From positions 16,162,001 through 16,226,000 of the forward strand of contig NC_135365.1 in the NCBI RefSeq assembly GCF_051622035.1: DNA of 64,000 nt. Reading direction: 5' to 3'. The notes below the pieces were generated by a model. The model saw only the letters and a list, made by a program, of their open reading frames with translations, did no database searches and was not told the DNA's origin. Both the position numbers and the translations under genes were made by a program. This DNA comes from Arctopsyche grandis. Lineage: Eukaryota; Arthropoda; Insecta; Trichoptera; Hydropsychidae. The number at the start of each line of letters is the position of its first letter. Within the stretch, counting starts at the first letter, position 1. Shown piece by piece: positions 1 to 11,153 of the stretch.

Positions 1-1717
1 ATTAAATATAGATTTCGAATTAATGACCGCAAAAGCCAAAAAACTCTAAAAATTGCCCTTTTTTTAGCTCTCGCATAGAAAATGTAACTAAAACAATAGT
101 AATAACTAGAGTACGGATAGGCAAGGTGCCGCTCATTATTCAATTGCTGTAAATGCTTTGTAAAAAAGGTTCGGCAAACCTTTAACAATGCATTTACACC
201 TTTTGAACAATGAACGGCACCTCGGTTATCCTGGCTTTAGTAATAACACTGAGCAACATTAACTTATGCACTATTATGTATTTATTTACGCTCGAATTAG
301 TAGTTTTACATAAAAAATTGAAATAGAAATCAAACCGCAGTAAACTTGAAACGTGAAATAAAAAACAGGCCAAATATATAAATAATAGCAAAATGTGTAA
401 AAAAAAACATTAATTTTTGACTTATAAAATTTGCTATTAGTATTTCAAAGCAAGAAAAAAATAACAATTAATCGAAAACACATCCGAGCATTAATTAAAA
501 TACTCACTTTGAGCACAGCAATAATAGATTTTTAATTAAAGACCGCAAAAGCCAAAAAAACTGTAAAGTTGCATTTTTACTAATACACTCACATATCATA
601 AAGGAAAGCGCACTAACAAAAATCATTATCATTTTCGAATTCAATGGATCAATTTTAATAAAGATTTATTAACTTCGCTCTGGTAATTTTGTTGCTCAGT
701 GTAATTGAACCTTTATCAGAGTTGAGTCAGCAGAAATGACTGTCAGCACGTGCGTCAGTGAATCATTTTGTAACTTACATACATATTTTTGACAAGGTGC
801 TTTAATGGGATTGCATACGACAAAATTAATTGGCGTTTGATCTAACTTCAATTTATATTATGTACAATAAAAAATATATATCTTTGATTACATTACATTG
901 TTTCAATAAAAAAATGATTTTCAAATTACAAAATGCGTACTTACGTACATACCAATTACTCGAATAATCAGTTTGTTTTTAATTGTGTTCATACGATTGT
1001 CGATCGGTGTAAGTTCAATGATGCTCGTATTAATAAGATGACATTGTTGACCAGATTGGCTCATTAAGCAGAGGCCGAGCTTAATCTCGGTTAAAAAGAG
1101 GAGCGGCCTCGTTATAAATAAGTCAAAGCCTTAACAAGGCATTATATTAAATAGCTTTTAACATTCCACGCTCTCGATATCTGAGTGGAGGGCCACGTCT
1201 CTTTAGATAACGGCCGGCCTGGGACCTTTCATACTCCATATATTTAGCACTAACTAACAGGTATATATGTATATATAAATAACCATGGATACACACACGA
1301 CCCGTTTTCTTGAGTGACTCATTAAAAGAAGTTCAAATAGTCTTATTAAACATATTCATATACCTATGTATTTAATTTTTGAAAAGCATCTTTATATGTA
1401 CATCAATGTGAATAAACGTAGTTGAGAATTTAAAAACGCATCCTACGTGAAAAACAAATAAAAAAAGAAGCAAAAACCCACAACTAAACTATGACTTGAG
1501 TAAAAAAAATAATTGAAACAATGAGAAAAAAATAAAATAAAAGAAACAGCAGTAATAAAATTAAAAAAAAAATAGCAATAGAATAGTTATTAAGACCTTG
1601 TGTGTTCGCAATGGTACGTTTGTTCACTACTAATTAATAGCAGCAGGTAGATCAACTATTATAAACCGGCTAATGTAGTTGTTCTCAGTTCTAAAACGAA
1701 ATGGAAAATCGTATATA
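1..1717. other. Intergenic, AT-rich
   Basis: Apart from the foldback at 118-234 I see only AT-rich sequence and short A-runs. 1020-1240 is slightly GC-richer (GAGGCCGAGC, GGCCGGCC) without a recognisable gene. Confidence 0.4.
118..234. mobile_element. Older foldback relative of the 102-bp MITE
   Basis: The sequence shares TTCGGCAAACCTTTAACAAT and TTTGAACAAT with the 102-bp element. Its halves are inverted copies of each other (AAGGTGCCG ... CGGCACCT). A second diverged relative lies at about 30845-30905. Confidence 0.6.
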
Positions 1718-2746
1718 TGTTACAGTTGAAGTGTATCTTCCAATCATAATATGTATATTCAGTCGTAATATATGACTAGTTGGATTATATTTCATCTGAC
1801 CTTGTACCAACTGAACCTGATACAAACTTGACTACTTGGAATATGTTCCGTCTAACCCACATAAGTTGATTCATATGGTGAATTACATTCCAACTGGTCA
1901 AAGTATATTACAACTGAAACTACAGTTCAACTATAAGTTGGTACCAGATAAGACCGAGAGGTTCGTTTTTATTGAAAACGTCACTCGACTAGTGAATTGA
2001 GTTAGAAAGCTGCATTTTTTGTTACGAACACATTCTTAGAATAATCGTAATATGGTACTCATTACCTTTATTCATAATACCTAGCAAATATTAAAGCATT
2101 ATTGAATTCTAAAGCATTCGTAAAAACATCAGAGCTGTCAAAACTCAACTGTTATATTACAACTGGCGCACATTGTTTATTTTATTTTATTTTATTTTAT
2201 TTTTATTTTACATATATACCAGGAAGGCCTTACAGGTAAATCCCAATGCGCCTTCCTGGCCAATTACAAATACAAATGCAGCATTTTTATTATAAGTCGT
2301 TGAATTGCGAGACACTGAAAAAACTCGCAAATTAACGAGACATCTATGAATTGTACATAAATTTTTATTGTACATCAATCAAATTTCAAATAATGGTGAC
2401 ATAGTAGGTAGGAAGGATTTTTAGCCAATTTTTTTTTTCCGGGAACCGTTTCAACAATGAAATCAGAGAAAATTGGCAAACTCTGATAGGAAACGATCAA
2501 CCTGGAGTCACAAGTCCAGGTCTGACCAACAGCATACTCTGAAAAATTCATTTTCATTCAGGGATTGAACCCGGCACCTTCTTGACGGTAAGCAGAAGCT
2601 TAACGTCCGAGCTATGCTGCTGGCTTGTTGAAAGTGTATTCGCACTTGTAAAGATATAGTTTACTAGTAGAATTGTATTCGAATATGAAAGACCTAAAAC
2701 GCCAGTTGGAATATAATACAACTGAAAATACACTTCGACTGTAACA
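1718..2746. mobile_element. TIR MITE (TGTTACAG family) with nested SINE
   Basis: Ends TGTTACAGTTGAAGTGTAT and ATACACTTCGACTGTAACA are inverted. The same element without the insert lies at 26757-27309, so the body is 553-590 bp. A SINE interrupts it at 2178-2624 with TTGTT duplicated. Confidence 0.85.
2178..2624 (-). mobile_element. tRNA-derived SINE (nested, full length)
   Basis: The minus strand starts with a tRNA-like head (CAGCATAGCTCGGACGTTAAGC and B-box-like GGGTTCAATCC), followed by the shared body (GACTCCAGGTTGATCGTTTCC; GAAACGGTTCC) and a tail domain (GGCCAGGAAGGCGCATTGGG) with AAAAT repeats. TTGTT is duplicated at 2173-2177 and 2625-2629. Confidence 0.85.
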
Positions 2747-2758
2747 TACATATACATA

Positions 2759-3232
2759 TGTCACAGTCCAAGTGTTCACTCCGGTTCGTTCATAAACATA
2801 CTGTTTTGTTCATTCACGAATAATTGGTGCTAACAGTCAAAATCTATCTAAAAATAGACTCACCAGGTGTCTTGCATGAAACTTTTGGCTATCAAAACTT
2901 TTGAGATCTCAAAACCTTTGAAATATCAAAACACCAAGTACAATTTAAAAGGAAAGTCCGATGGAAACCATATTACAGCGTTTCAATAATTTATGTTTCC
3001 GCTAATGTTAAAAATATTGCAACCCAGTGTAAGCATACATATGTACATACGTAGAAGATGGGACAAACGATTGAGAATACTTAATACCTAATAGGTTGAG
3101 CATAAACAAAATATATAGTTCGTTTGTCAATTTGTTCTTTTGGGTACACTAAAACTTGCCAGATTGGTTCGTGTATATGTATACACAATAGTATGTTCAT
3201 GAACGAACGAAATGTACACTTGAACTGTAACA
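2759..3232. mobile_element. Related TIR MITE, directly adjacent
   Basis: Ends TGTCACAGTCCAAGTGTTC / TGTACACTTGAACTGTAACA share the family TIR, but the interior (GTTCGTTCATAAACATACT ...) is different and itself inverted at the right side. A truncated copy begins at 56109. Confidence 0.75.
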
Positions 3233-4029
3233 TACATATTACATTATTAGATAATGCCAAACTAAGTAATAATCGATTTAGTGAAAATATCCACAGTTGA
3301 TTTTAAATATTCATGATAATTTTTCGGGTAAATTTTCGCACGAAAATTCATTTGCATAAGTACATAATTTGTTTTACTATATTGAACTTTTAATGCGCTA
3401 TTATTTTACGTTAGCTGGCGCAACACAATCACTTTGCCGGATTTCGTTCTAAAAGTATACATACAACGAATGGATAAATTAGCAACATTATGATAATTAT
3501 GTTTCAAACATAATAGACCAATCTTTTAGCACCTCATCGTGAAGAGGCATGTGTGTATGTATGTATGTATATATGTAGGTAGAGAAAAAAAGGACGTTTA
3601 AGTATCGTTTTAGACCTTCGTAAAAGCCATTATATGCAAATTCGATTAACGCAATTAATAATTCCAAACGCATTATCGTTAAATTTAATAAATCGAAAAA
3701 ATAGATTTGCCTGCTGTGTTAAAACCTAGAGCTATGTTTGTATAACATTTTAAATTTAAAAAACAGGAATCATGTGACGGTAAGATACATTTTCTATGCA
3801 ATCGTTGAATTTAAAAATATGTACCTATATGTAATTTCGTTTACTGTAGAGCCAATAAATACCAGTAGAGAGGCTGTGGGTTCAAGTCCCGACTGCAATC
3901 GAGCAATTATTCGATTAATATACGGTGCTAAATTTTATAAATTTGCATTTTTAAAAATCGATATTTGCGAGAAATAGATTAAGGTTGCCAATTTATTAGA
4001 ACCTTTTTCATCTTCTACTTAATATCCTG
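3233..4029. other. Intergenic; weak tRNA-like SINE relic
   Basis: A GGGTTCAAGTCCC B-box-like site at about 3877 follows GAGGCTGT but there is no full head. Otherwise AT-rich; GTATGTATGTATGT microsatellite at about 3553. Confidence 0.35.
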
Positions 4030-4682
4030 TCCGCATCCGGACGTTGGCGACCACCTCGTCGGTTATTTGCAGATATCCGCATCGATCTTCAGCGGCTCGG
4101 AATAGATCTTCGGCGCTCATATCGGTCTACTTGCGCATGTTTGGAAGTCAAGACAACTTCTTCCTGCCAATCCATTTGCTACCTTATATTTTCCCCATGG
4201 TTATTAAACGGAGATACTCCATCTTTCTCCGCTCGATGACAGAAACAAGTTTCCTGCCGCTGCCTACTATGCCGAGGACAGCTTCATTTGATACTACATA
4301 TTTTGCGGGATCTTCACCATACGTCCACGGGATCTTCAGCATACGTCTGTAGACCCACATCTCAAAAGCTCCAATGCGGCTAATCATCTTAGTCTTCGAA
4401 GTCCACGTTTCACATCCGTGTAGCAAAACTGTCCAGACGTAGCTCTTTCCAAATCTCAAACGCGTACGAAGATTGAGATGCTTGTTTGTAAACGCCGCCT
4501 TAATTTTAATAAACGCTTTTCTAGCCATCTCGATGCGGATTCTTAAATCTTCATCTGGGCCCATCCCTTCATTAAACCAAGTACCCAGGTATTTAAATAT
4601 CTTGACTCTTTATAACACCTCTCAATCCAACGTTAGATCACCGGTGTCTGTTTTCGTTTTATCAACTAGCATTTGAACCGTT
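4030..4682 (-). pseudogene. LINE reverse-transcriptase C-terminal remnant
   Basis: The minus strand reads FGKSYVWTVLLHGCETWTSK and GAFEMWVYRRMLKIPW, then further frames with MSAEDLFRAAEDR, the C-terminal signature of insect endonuclease-reverse transcriptase LINEs. It is broken by stops and frameshifts. It is a different family from the element at 12.8-14.6 kb. Confidence 0.75.
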
Positions 4683-5157
4683 TCAATGAAAATCAGATAA
4701 ATTGGCAAACTCTGATAGGAAACGACCGACTTGGGGTCACATATTCAAGATCTGACCAGCAGCGCCGGACGAATTGAACCCGTGACATGAGCTGACCTCG
4801 ATTGAAAATAATTTTTCTGAGTATATCTGTAATGCTGCTGGTGAGACTTGGATATTTGTGACTCCAGGTCGATCGTTTCCTATCAGAGTTTGCCAATTTT
4901 TATGATTTCATTGTTGAAACGGTTCCTGATTAAATTGGTTAAAAACTTCCTACCTACTATATCACCACTATTTGAGTATGATTAATGTACAATAAAATTT
5001 ATGTACAATTCATAGATGTCTCGTTAATTTGCGAGTTTTCAGTGTCTCGTAATTCAGCGATTTGTGTAATAAAAATGCTGCATTGTTTGTAATTGGCCAG
5101 GAAGGTGCATTGGAGTTTACCTGTTAGGCCTTCCTCATGGAAAAAAAAAGGAAAAAA
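4674..5157. repeat. Two SINE copies head to head
   Basis: A minus-strand fragment at 4674-4775 faces a nearly full plus-strand copy at 4833-5157 (GCTGCTGGTGAGACTTGG ... GGCCAGGAAGGTGCATTGG, then A-rich tail). The shared body makes a long imperfect inverted repeat. Confidence 0.75.
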
Positions 5158-5189
5158 ATATATTTACATATTACATATGTACATACATA

Positions 5190-5570
5190 GGTATATCGTG
5201 ATGAGTCGATGATGTCGCGGCACGATTCGGATTTGAAAATTGCGATGCTGCGAGGAGGATTCTCTGGAGACTTGGCCTGGAAGATGGGAAGCGTAATTCG
5301 TTTCGAAACGTGCAGAGGTCGTATATCTTTGGGCGGGCGCCATAAAATGGTGTGTGCCCGAAATGTGAATTGGCCGAAGGATCGTGCGCTCAATATTTAC
5401 AACGGGACGCGCCACAATGGCGAATAATAACGACCGGCCAACAATGGCCGCCCATTCCGCTCCTGTGGCCAATCCACTTTCATGGTTTTCCGATGGGTAA
5501 CTATAATTGATAGGTGTGTTTCCAATTGGAGAAAATTCTCCCGGTGTTGCTGCGGTGGTGGGTTGGTGTT
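5190..5570. other. GC-richer unique segment with a 72-codon ORF
   Basis: This stretch is richer in G+C and CpG than its surroundings and not seen elsewhere in the window. A plus-strand ORF (5209-5427, MMSRHDSDLKIAML ...) and minus-strand ORFs overlap; I recognise none. It contains several GCCAT/ATGGC cores. It could be a promoter, an exon or a transposon fragment. Confidence 0.3.
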
Positions 5571-5649
5571 GCTAATTCTGATTTAATTATTTAGATATTG
5601 TTTGTTTGGCGTTGCTTCAATGAAGTTTATGTCATTTTATAGTTTTTGT

Positions 5650-6355
5650 ACCAGAGAAATGTAATAATAATAGAAGGGCCCTTACGAATAAATAATTGTT
5701 GTCAATATTACGCGGTACGTCTCTATAAATACGCTACAACGCACGGAATACAATCGGATCAATTTACTTATAAAAATGTATCCCATGTTGTTTATTGTGT
5801 GTTTTTGAACGCATTGTGCAATTTTTACCGATGCTTGCCCATCTTGCGAGTAATAGAAACAAACATAAAAGTTTTTATCGGACATAAGTCGAGCACCAAG
5901 CATCAAATACGACTGATGCTAAAATTATTTAGAATTGTCTGTGGACAATCGTCCACAGACAATTCTATCAGATCAATGTGGCCCAATTCAGTGTCCTGTA
6001 ATGCCACAACCAGAGAAATTTTATAATAATAGAAATGTTATAAAAAGGCCTTGATGCTTTAGGCGTTATATTGTTGTCAAGTGACGATTGTCCACAGACA
6101 TTCCTAAATAATTTTAGCATCAGTCGTATTTGATGTTTGGTGGTCGACGTATGTCCGATAAAAACTTCTCTGAGCAAGGGCAATGGGCAAGTGCATCGTT
6201 AAAAATTGCACGATGCATTCAAAAACACACAATAAACAACATGGGATACATTTTATAAGTACATTGATAATTTAAGTAACATATTATTCAATTAACATCG
6301 TATATGAAAGCAATAGGCAATAGCATACGCATACGCATACAATATTTCTCTGACC
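5650..6355. mobile_element. Long foldback element
   Basis: Arms of about 180 bp at 5772-5955 and 6075-6256 are inverted copies (ATGTATCCCATGTTGTTTATTG; GCATCAAATACGACTGATGC; TGTCTGTGGACAAT). Outer ends are CAGAGAAATGT and ATTTCTCTG. A perfect small hairpin (AATTGTCTGTGGACAATCG...) lies at 5933-5968. No convincing target duplication. Confidence 0.7.
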
Positions 6356-6714
6356 ACAACGGTCCAAATTTTCCAATAAATAAATAGTTGGAAAATCATA
6401 AATATTTTTTCTGGAAAATTATCGAAAACTTCAAATATCTACTATAACATTGGCTATGGGTTAAAGAATATGGTTTTTAAATAAATACATACTAGTGGTT
6501 CCACCCGGTTTTGCTCAGTATTTATAATATGTATATATTAATAAAATCACATTTATTCAATCTCTTGGCTCAAACATGGCTAATCTAATACATTCATTTG
6601 TTTTTATTTTTATTAAATTTATTTAAATATTTAACGGCAGCCAATCAGAAACAAATTTGCCGACAGCCAATCAAAAACGAATTACACACACACACAAAGA
6701 AATGTTTTTGTTTT

Positions 6715-6915
6715 ATATATTTGATTTTGATTTTTAAATGCTTTTTATTATTACTAAATTATCTCCACAATACAACTTATATATATTTTAGCGGCTACTG
6801 ATCTACTGATAATTTTCTGTTAAACAATTTTATTTTATTTCTTTGTTAGTAATCATACATATGTAGTATTATATTATTTTAATGTTAATGTACAGCATAA
6901 TAGGAAAATAAAAGA
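6715..6915 (-). mobile_element. Truncated Jockey 3' end
   Basis: This stretch matches the 3' region of the full-length Jockey at about 8200-8372 (same TTTTTAAATGCTTTTTATTATTAC start, TACTGATCTACTGAT centre and GCATAATAGGAAAA end) with scattered differences. It lies in the same orientation. It is a 5'-truncated copy and has no coding part. Confidence 0.75.
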
Positions 6916-6924
6916 TATGTATTT

Positions 6925-7119
6925 CAGTGGCGTACGGTGGGTGCTGATGTTGGGTGTGCTGTGTATGAAAAACTGATTTTACGAAAGCGTAATTGAAAAA
7001 TGTCTAAAGAGCGAAGAATCAAATTAATGTATAAGTAATAATTAAGTTCGGTTTAAAAAACAACACTTTTTTTTTCATACACAGCACACCCAACATCAAC
7101 ACCACTAGTACGCCCACTG
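6925..7119. mobile_element. hAT-type foldback MITE, CAGTGGCGTACG family
   Basis: Inverted arms of about 45 bp (CAGTGGCGTACGGTGGGTGC ... and its complement) enclose a short core. The flanks are perfect 8-bp duplications ATGTATTT (6917-6924 and 7120-7127). Confidence 0.88.
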
Positions 7120-7429
7120 ATGTATTTACGGTTCGGTGATTACTAGTCAAATGTGAACTACATTTGAACACAAAAAAAACTGGTCACACGCAAAAATTAA
7201 AAATTGGTCGAATTTTTGGGTGTTACCAGTTTTCTCGTGACCAGTTTTAGGGTGTGACCAGTTTTAGTGTGACGGGTGATCACGTGTGACCGATCTAGAG
7301 CGACAGGTTGTCCTGTGACTGGTTCACATATGACTAGTAGTCCGTTTACCGTATTTACATATCTTTCTTTCTTTATTTTTTGTTTCTATAAATATTATCC
7401 TATTGGGTAGCATGTGAATACCGCTTTTA

Positions 7430-7765
7430 ATGATTTTAATTTCATATCTAGAAGTTTTAGCTCAATAAAGTTCCGTCAACCTGAAGTGGCAGTTTACTCT
7501 TGTTCGATTTTTCTTCCAATGTTTATATCGACCCATTAAATATATGTGATCTTCAAGAGAAAATTCAAGTATAATCCTTCTATCAATGTGATGAAAATAA
7601 AAAAAATAATTTAATTTAATAAGTCGGAAGTGTTATACTTTCCACTTAGAAAAGTCAAAAATGATGTGACCACACGATTTTTTCCACACCACTGAACGTA
7701 TCAAGCTGAAAATTTATATTTGTATTCTTTATGTTATATGTTAAAGTCTATGTAGATTCATTTGA
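7430..7765 (+). repeat. Partial copy of the ~147-bp repeat element
   Basis: Similar to 34020-34330: CTAGAAGTTTTAGCTCAATA, GTGGCAGTTTACTCTTGTTC, then CTGAACGTATCAAGCTGAAAA. The CCGGAAGT cores are mutated here. Confidence 0.65.
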
Positions 7766-8197
7766 ATTATTAAATATGCACACTATGAAATGAATAAAAT
7801 AGTTTTTTTTGTTAATATTTTGACGTTTTATATGAAATTCCACTTACGACCAATTCGACATACGACCAAAGTAAATTGAGAAATACCTGTAGTGTAATTT
7901 TTAGTACATATATTTGTATATAAAAAATGCACGTACATATGTAAATATTATAATATCACCAACTAAATCGAATAATATATTTTTAAATAACTTACTGTGG
8001 TAAGTTATTAAAATATTCTTTCGACATCACAATCGTATGACAAAGAGACAATATGATTCCTCCACATTATATCTCTAGACGAATATTGAAGTTCGTGGGA
8101 TTGATTCTAAATAAAATGTATAATCCTAATAAGGTTACATTTAGATAATGAATTTTAATTTTTTATTTATTTATTTCACGAGTATTTTTGGTTAAAC
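7766..8197. other. Intergenic, AT-rich
   Basis: I see no gene or clear repeat here; the right end abuts the Jockey A-tail. Confidence 0.4.
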
Positions 8198-8462
8198 TTT
8201 TTTGATTTTTAAATGCTTTTTATTATTACGAAATTATGTTCACAATACATCTTATATCTATTTTAATAGCTACTGATCTACTGATCATTTTCTATTTTAC
8301 AATTTTAATTTAATTTGGTTAGAAATTACAGTATTATATTATTCTAATGTTAATCTAAAGCATAATAGGAAAAAGAGCTCAAAAACCTATTTACAATCCT
8401 TATAAATGTTCATAATACATCTAATACATAATATTAATTAAAGACTATCTAAAGTCGATGAC

Positions 8463-11153
8463 CTAAAGCAGATTGTGTTTAGGTAATCTGTGTTTATACC
8501 TGAAGGGTATAGACATTTTGTTGTAATCACCGAGACTCTTCACAAGTGTGTTAGTATGGTTATTAGTGATTCTTTCATAGAATCTACTGGTTAGTTTGTT
8601 AGTAATGTCTGTAACAAACGGAATATTATATATAGCATGCAGTTTTTTCAGGTTAGTATATATGGGTGTATTATAAATTATTTTAAGGGATTTATTTTGT
8701 ATTACTTGGAGCTTGGAAAGGTTAGTATTCGAGGCGTTATTCCATACAGGTGAAGCATAGGTTAATAATGGTAATATGAGCGCGCGATATAATTTTATTT
8801 TATTTAGCGTTGATAAAGAACTATGGCGATTAAATATTGGATATATTGAGGATATACCCCGCATCGCCTTGCATTTCGCTGCCTCAATGTGAGGTGCCCA
8901 TCTCATTCTTTTATCAAACGTTACTCCTAAATATTTTATTACTGACTGCCATTTCAGACTTTCTCCAGAGGGGATTTTCAGATCTGAACTTGGCTTATGT
9001 TTTCTAACACTAAAGAATATGGCGTCTGTTTTGGTTTGATTAATTTGAATTTTCCACTTAGTGAAGTGTTCAGTCATTGTTTTAATTGCAAATTCAAGAT
9101 TTTTAAGAATAGTGTCTGGTTTTTTGCTACTTGTGAAGCAAGCTGTATCATCTGCATATAGGGCTATGTGACAGTTTTTTGGAATATGTATGTCATTTAT
9201 ATATATGGAGAACAAGAGTGGGCCAAGCAAGCTCCCCTGCGGAACGCCAGCTGCGATTATTTTTGGAGACGATAATTCATTATTTACGCTAACCACTAGC
9301 TTTCTACGAGTTAAGTACGATTTGATGATGAGAATTAGGTAGTTTGGTATTTTGTTAATAAGGAGCTTATGAATGAGTCCATCGTGCCAAACCGTGTCGA
9401 AGGCCTTTTCTATGTCGAGACATACCATTCCGGTACTTCTCTTCATATTAAAGTTCTTCGTCACGTGTTCAGTTAGTCTTGTTAGTTGTTGGGTCGTGGA
9501 ATGTCCAGTGCGAAATCCAAATTGTTCATTTATTAATTTCTTATTTACGACTTTAAGTAAACGTGTGTAGATTATTTTTTCCAGAATTTTTGAAAGCGTG
9601 CAAAGTAAGCTAATGGGTCGATAATTGGCCGGGTTTTTTGAGCTTTTATCGGGCTTAAGTATGGGAATTACGTTGGCTGTTTTCCAGTATTCTGGGAAAT
9701 ACCCGGTGAGTAAACATGCGTTGAATATTTTAGATAGTGAGACTAAAGCTTTAAATGGAAGTTGTTTGATTGTGATGTTATCTATTGAATCTCGCCCAGG
9801 TGCCTTTTTATTTTTTAAATTACGTATTATATTTTGGATTTCACACGGATGCACCAATTTTATATTTTTAGTACTGTTAGTGGGAGTTTTTGTGATGATT
9901 TTAATGGACCGGTTGACTTTATTATGCGTTGGTATGTGATTGTAATGTTGTGTGAGTGTGTGATGTTTTTGGAAGGATTTTGATAATAGTTCTGCTTTGT
10001 CGCAATCACGCGTCACTGAGATTCCTGCATCATCTAATGGAGGAATCGAGTTTTTTGTCCTGCGAATCGCTTTAGCTAATTTCCATAGAGAGCCATCAAC
10101 TGAGCTCAATTTTTCTAATTTTTTAGACCAAGCTTCATTTTTGATTTCTTTGATTCTAATTTTAATTTGATATGTGAGCTTATTAATTAATGTTTTCAAT
10201 GCTGGATTTTTTGATGTTTGCCAAATTTTACGGAGTTTATTTTTACTTTTAATTAGATTTGCAACAAAGTCAGTTATCTCTAATTTGTGTTCAATGTATT
10301 GTGTCTTAGGTATGTGAAGGTGTTTGGATCGAGTTATTGATTCCGTTAGGTGTATTATGGAGCTGTCGATTTCGGTTTTGTTTGTGAGTGTGGTAGAAGT
10401 TAGAATGGTTTGGTCATTTATGTACGACTTGAACTCTCGCCAGTTAGCTCTCCCGTAATCCCAACTATGCTTGATGATTTCCTCGGGTTTCCCGTCGATT
10501 GAGAAGATTATCGGGAGATGATCAGACGACAGGGTTTGAAGGGCATTTGGTGTCGATATTTTTGGGCAGTTCTTGACGAGGACAAGATCTAGTGTGGATG
10601 GTTGTGAGTTATTTGTGGGATAGTGTGTGTATGTATCCGGATGAAGTAAGATTGTATCTGTTAGTTGAATGTATTTAAAAAGAGTTGTGCCTTGTTGGTC
10701 AGTGTTTACGCAACTCCATAACGGATGTTTGGCATTAAAGTCACCAGCTACCACTACCGAACTACCAATGTTAAATATTTTGTTAAGATCGGATGCCAAT
10801 AATCGTTTTTGGGGAGGATTGTAAGCGGATGCTACTATGTGACGGGTGTTGTTAATTGTTAGTTCGATGGCGGTTAGTTCTAAATTTTTTAGTGGCGGAG
10901 TTATTACGCGACAATGTTTAATTGACGATTTTATAAAAATGGCAACTCCCCCTCCATGCTGTTCTCGGTCTTCGCGATAGCAGTTAAAGTTAGGTAGGTT
11001 AATACGGATATGAGGTTTTAAGAAGGTCTCGGAGATTAAAACTATGTCAACACAGTACTCACCGATCGCCGACTCTAGTTCGTCAATCTTATTCTTAAGT
11101 CCACGAGCATTCCAAGCTAGAATGTTCAGGCGCCTCCCGTTAATCAAAGACAT
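8463..11153 (-). CDS. Jockey LINE ORF2 protein (endonuclease/reverse transcriptase)
   Basis: This 896-aa ORF is intact. It starts with an AP-type endonuclease (LNILAWNARGL; GGGVAIFI; VVAGDFNAKHPLWSC; SSDHLPIIFSI) and continues into reverse transcriptase ([72 protein letters not shown]; catalytic YADD). The C-terminal tail has TYASPVWNNA, typical of Jockey. The first ATG is at 11153; the frame is open for five codons before it from a TTG. ORF1 and ORF2 overlap by 14 nt, which suggests termination-reinitiation. Confidence 0.92.
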   Translation of the reverse strand: MSLINGRRLNILAWNARGLKNKIDELESAIGEYCVDIVLISETFLKPHIRINLPNFNCYREDREQHGGGVAIFIKSSIKHCRVITPPLKNLELTAIELTINNTRHIVASAYNPPQKRLLASDLNKIFNIGSSVVVAGDFNAKHPLWSCVNTDQQGTTLFKYIQLTDTILLHPDTYTHYPTNNSQPSTLDLVLVKNCPKISTPNALQTLSSDHLPIIFSIDGKPEEIIKHSWDYGRANWREFKSYINDQTILTSTTLTNKTEIDSSIIHLTESITRSKHLHIPKTQYIEHKLEITDFVANLIKSKNKLRKIWQTSKNPALKTLINKLTYQIKIRIKEIKNEAWSKKLEKLSSVDGSLWKLAKAIRRTKNSIPPLDDAGISVTRDCDKAELLSKSFQKHHTLTQHYNHIPTHNKVNRSIKIITKTPTNSTKNIKLVHPCEIQNIIRNLKNKKAPGRDSIDNITIKQLPFKALVSLSKIFNACLLTGYFPEYWKTANVIPILKPDKSSKNPANYRPISLLCTLSKILEKIIYTRLLKVVNKKLINEQFGFRTGHSTTQQLTRLTEHVTKNFNMKRSTGMVCLDIEKAFDTVWHDGLIHKLLINKIPNYLILIIKSYLTRRKLVVSVNNELSSPKIIAAGVPQGSLLGPLLFSIYINDIHIPKNCHIALYADDTACFTSSKKPDTILKNLEFAIKTMTEHFTKWKIQINQTKTDAIFFSVRKHKPSSDLKIPSGESLKWQSVIKYLGVTFDKRMRWAPHIEAAKCKAMRGISSIYPIFNRHSSLSTLNKIKLYRALILPLLTYASPVWNNASNTNLSKLQVIQNKSLKIIYNTPIYTNLKKLHAIYNIPFVTDITNKLTSRFYERITNNHTNTLVKSLGDYNKMSIPFRYKHRLPKHNLL

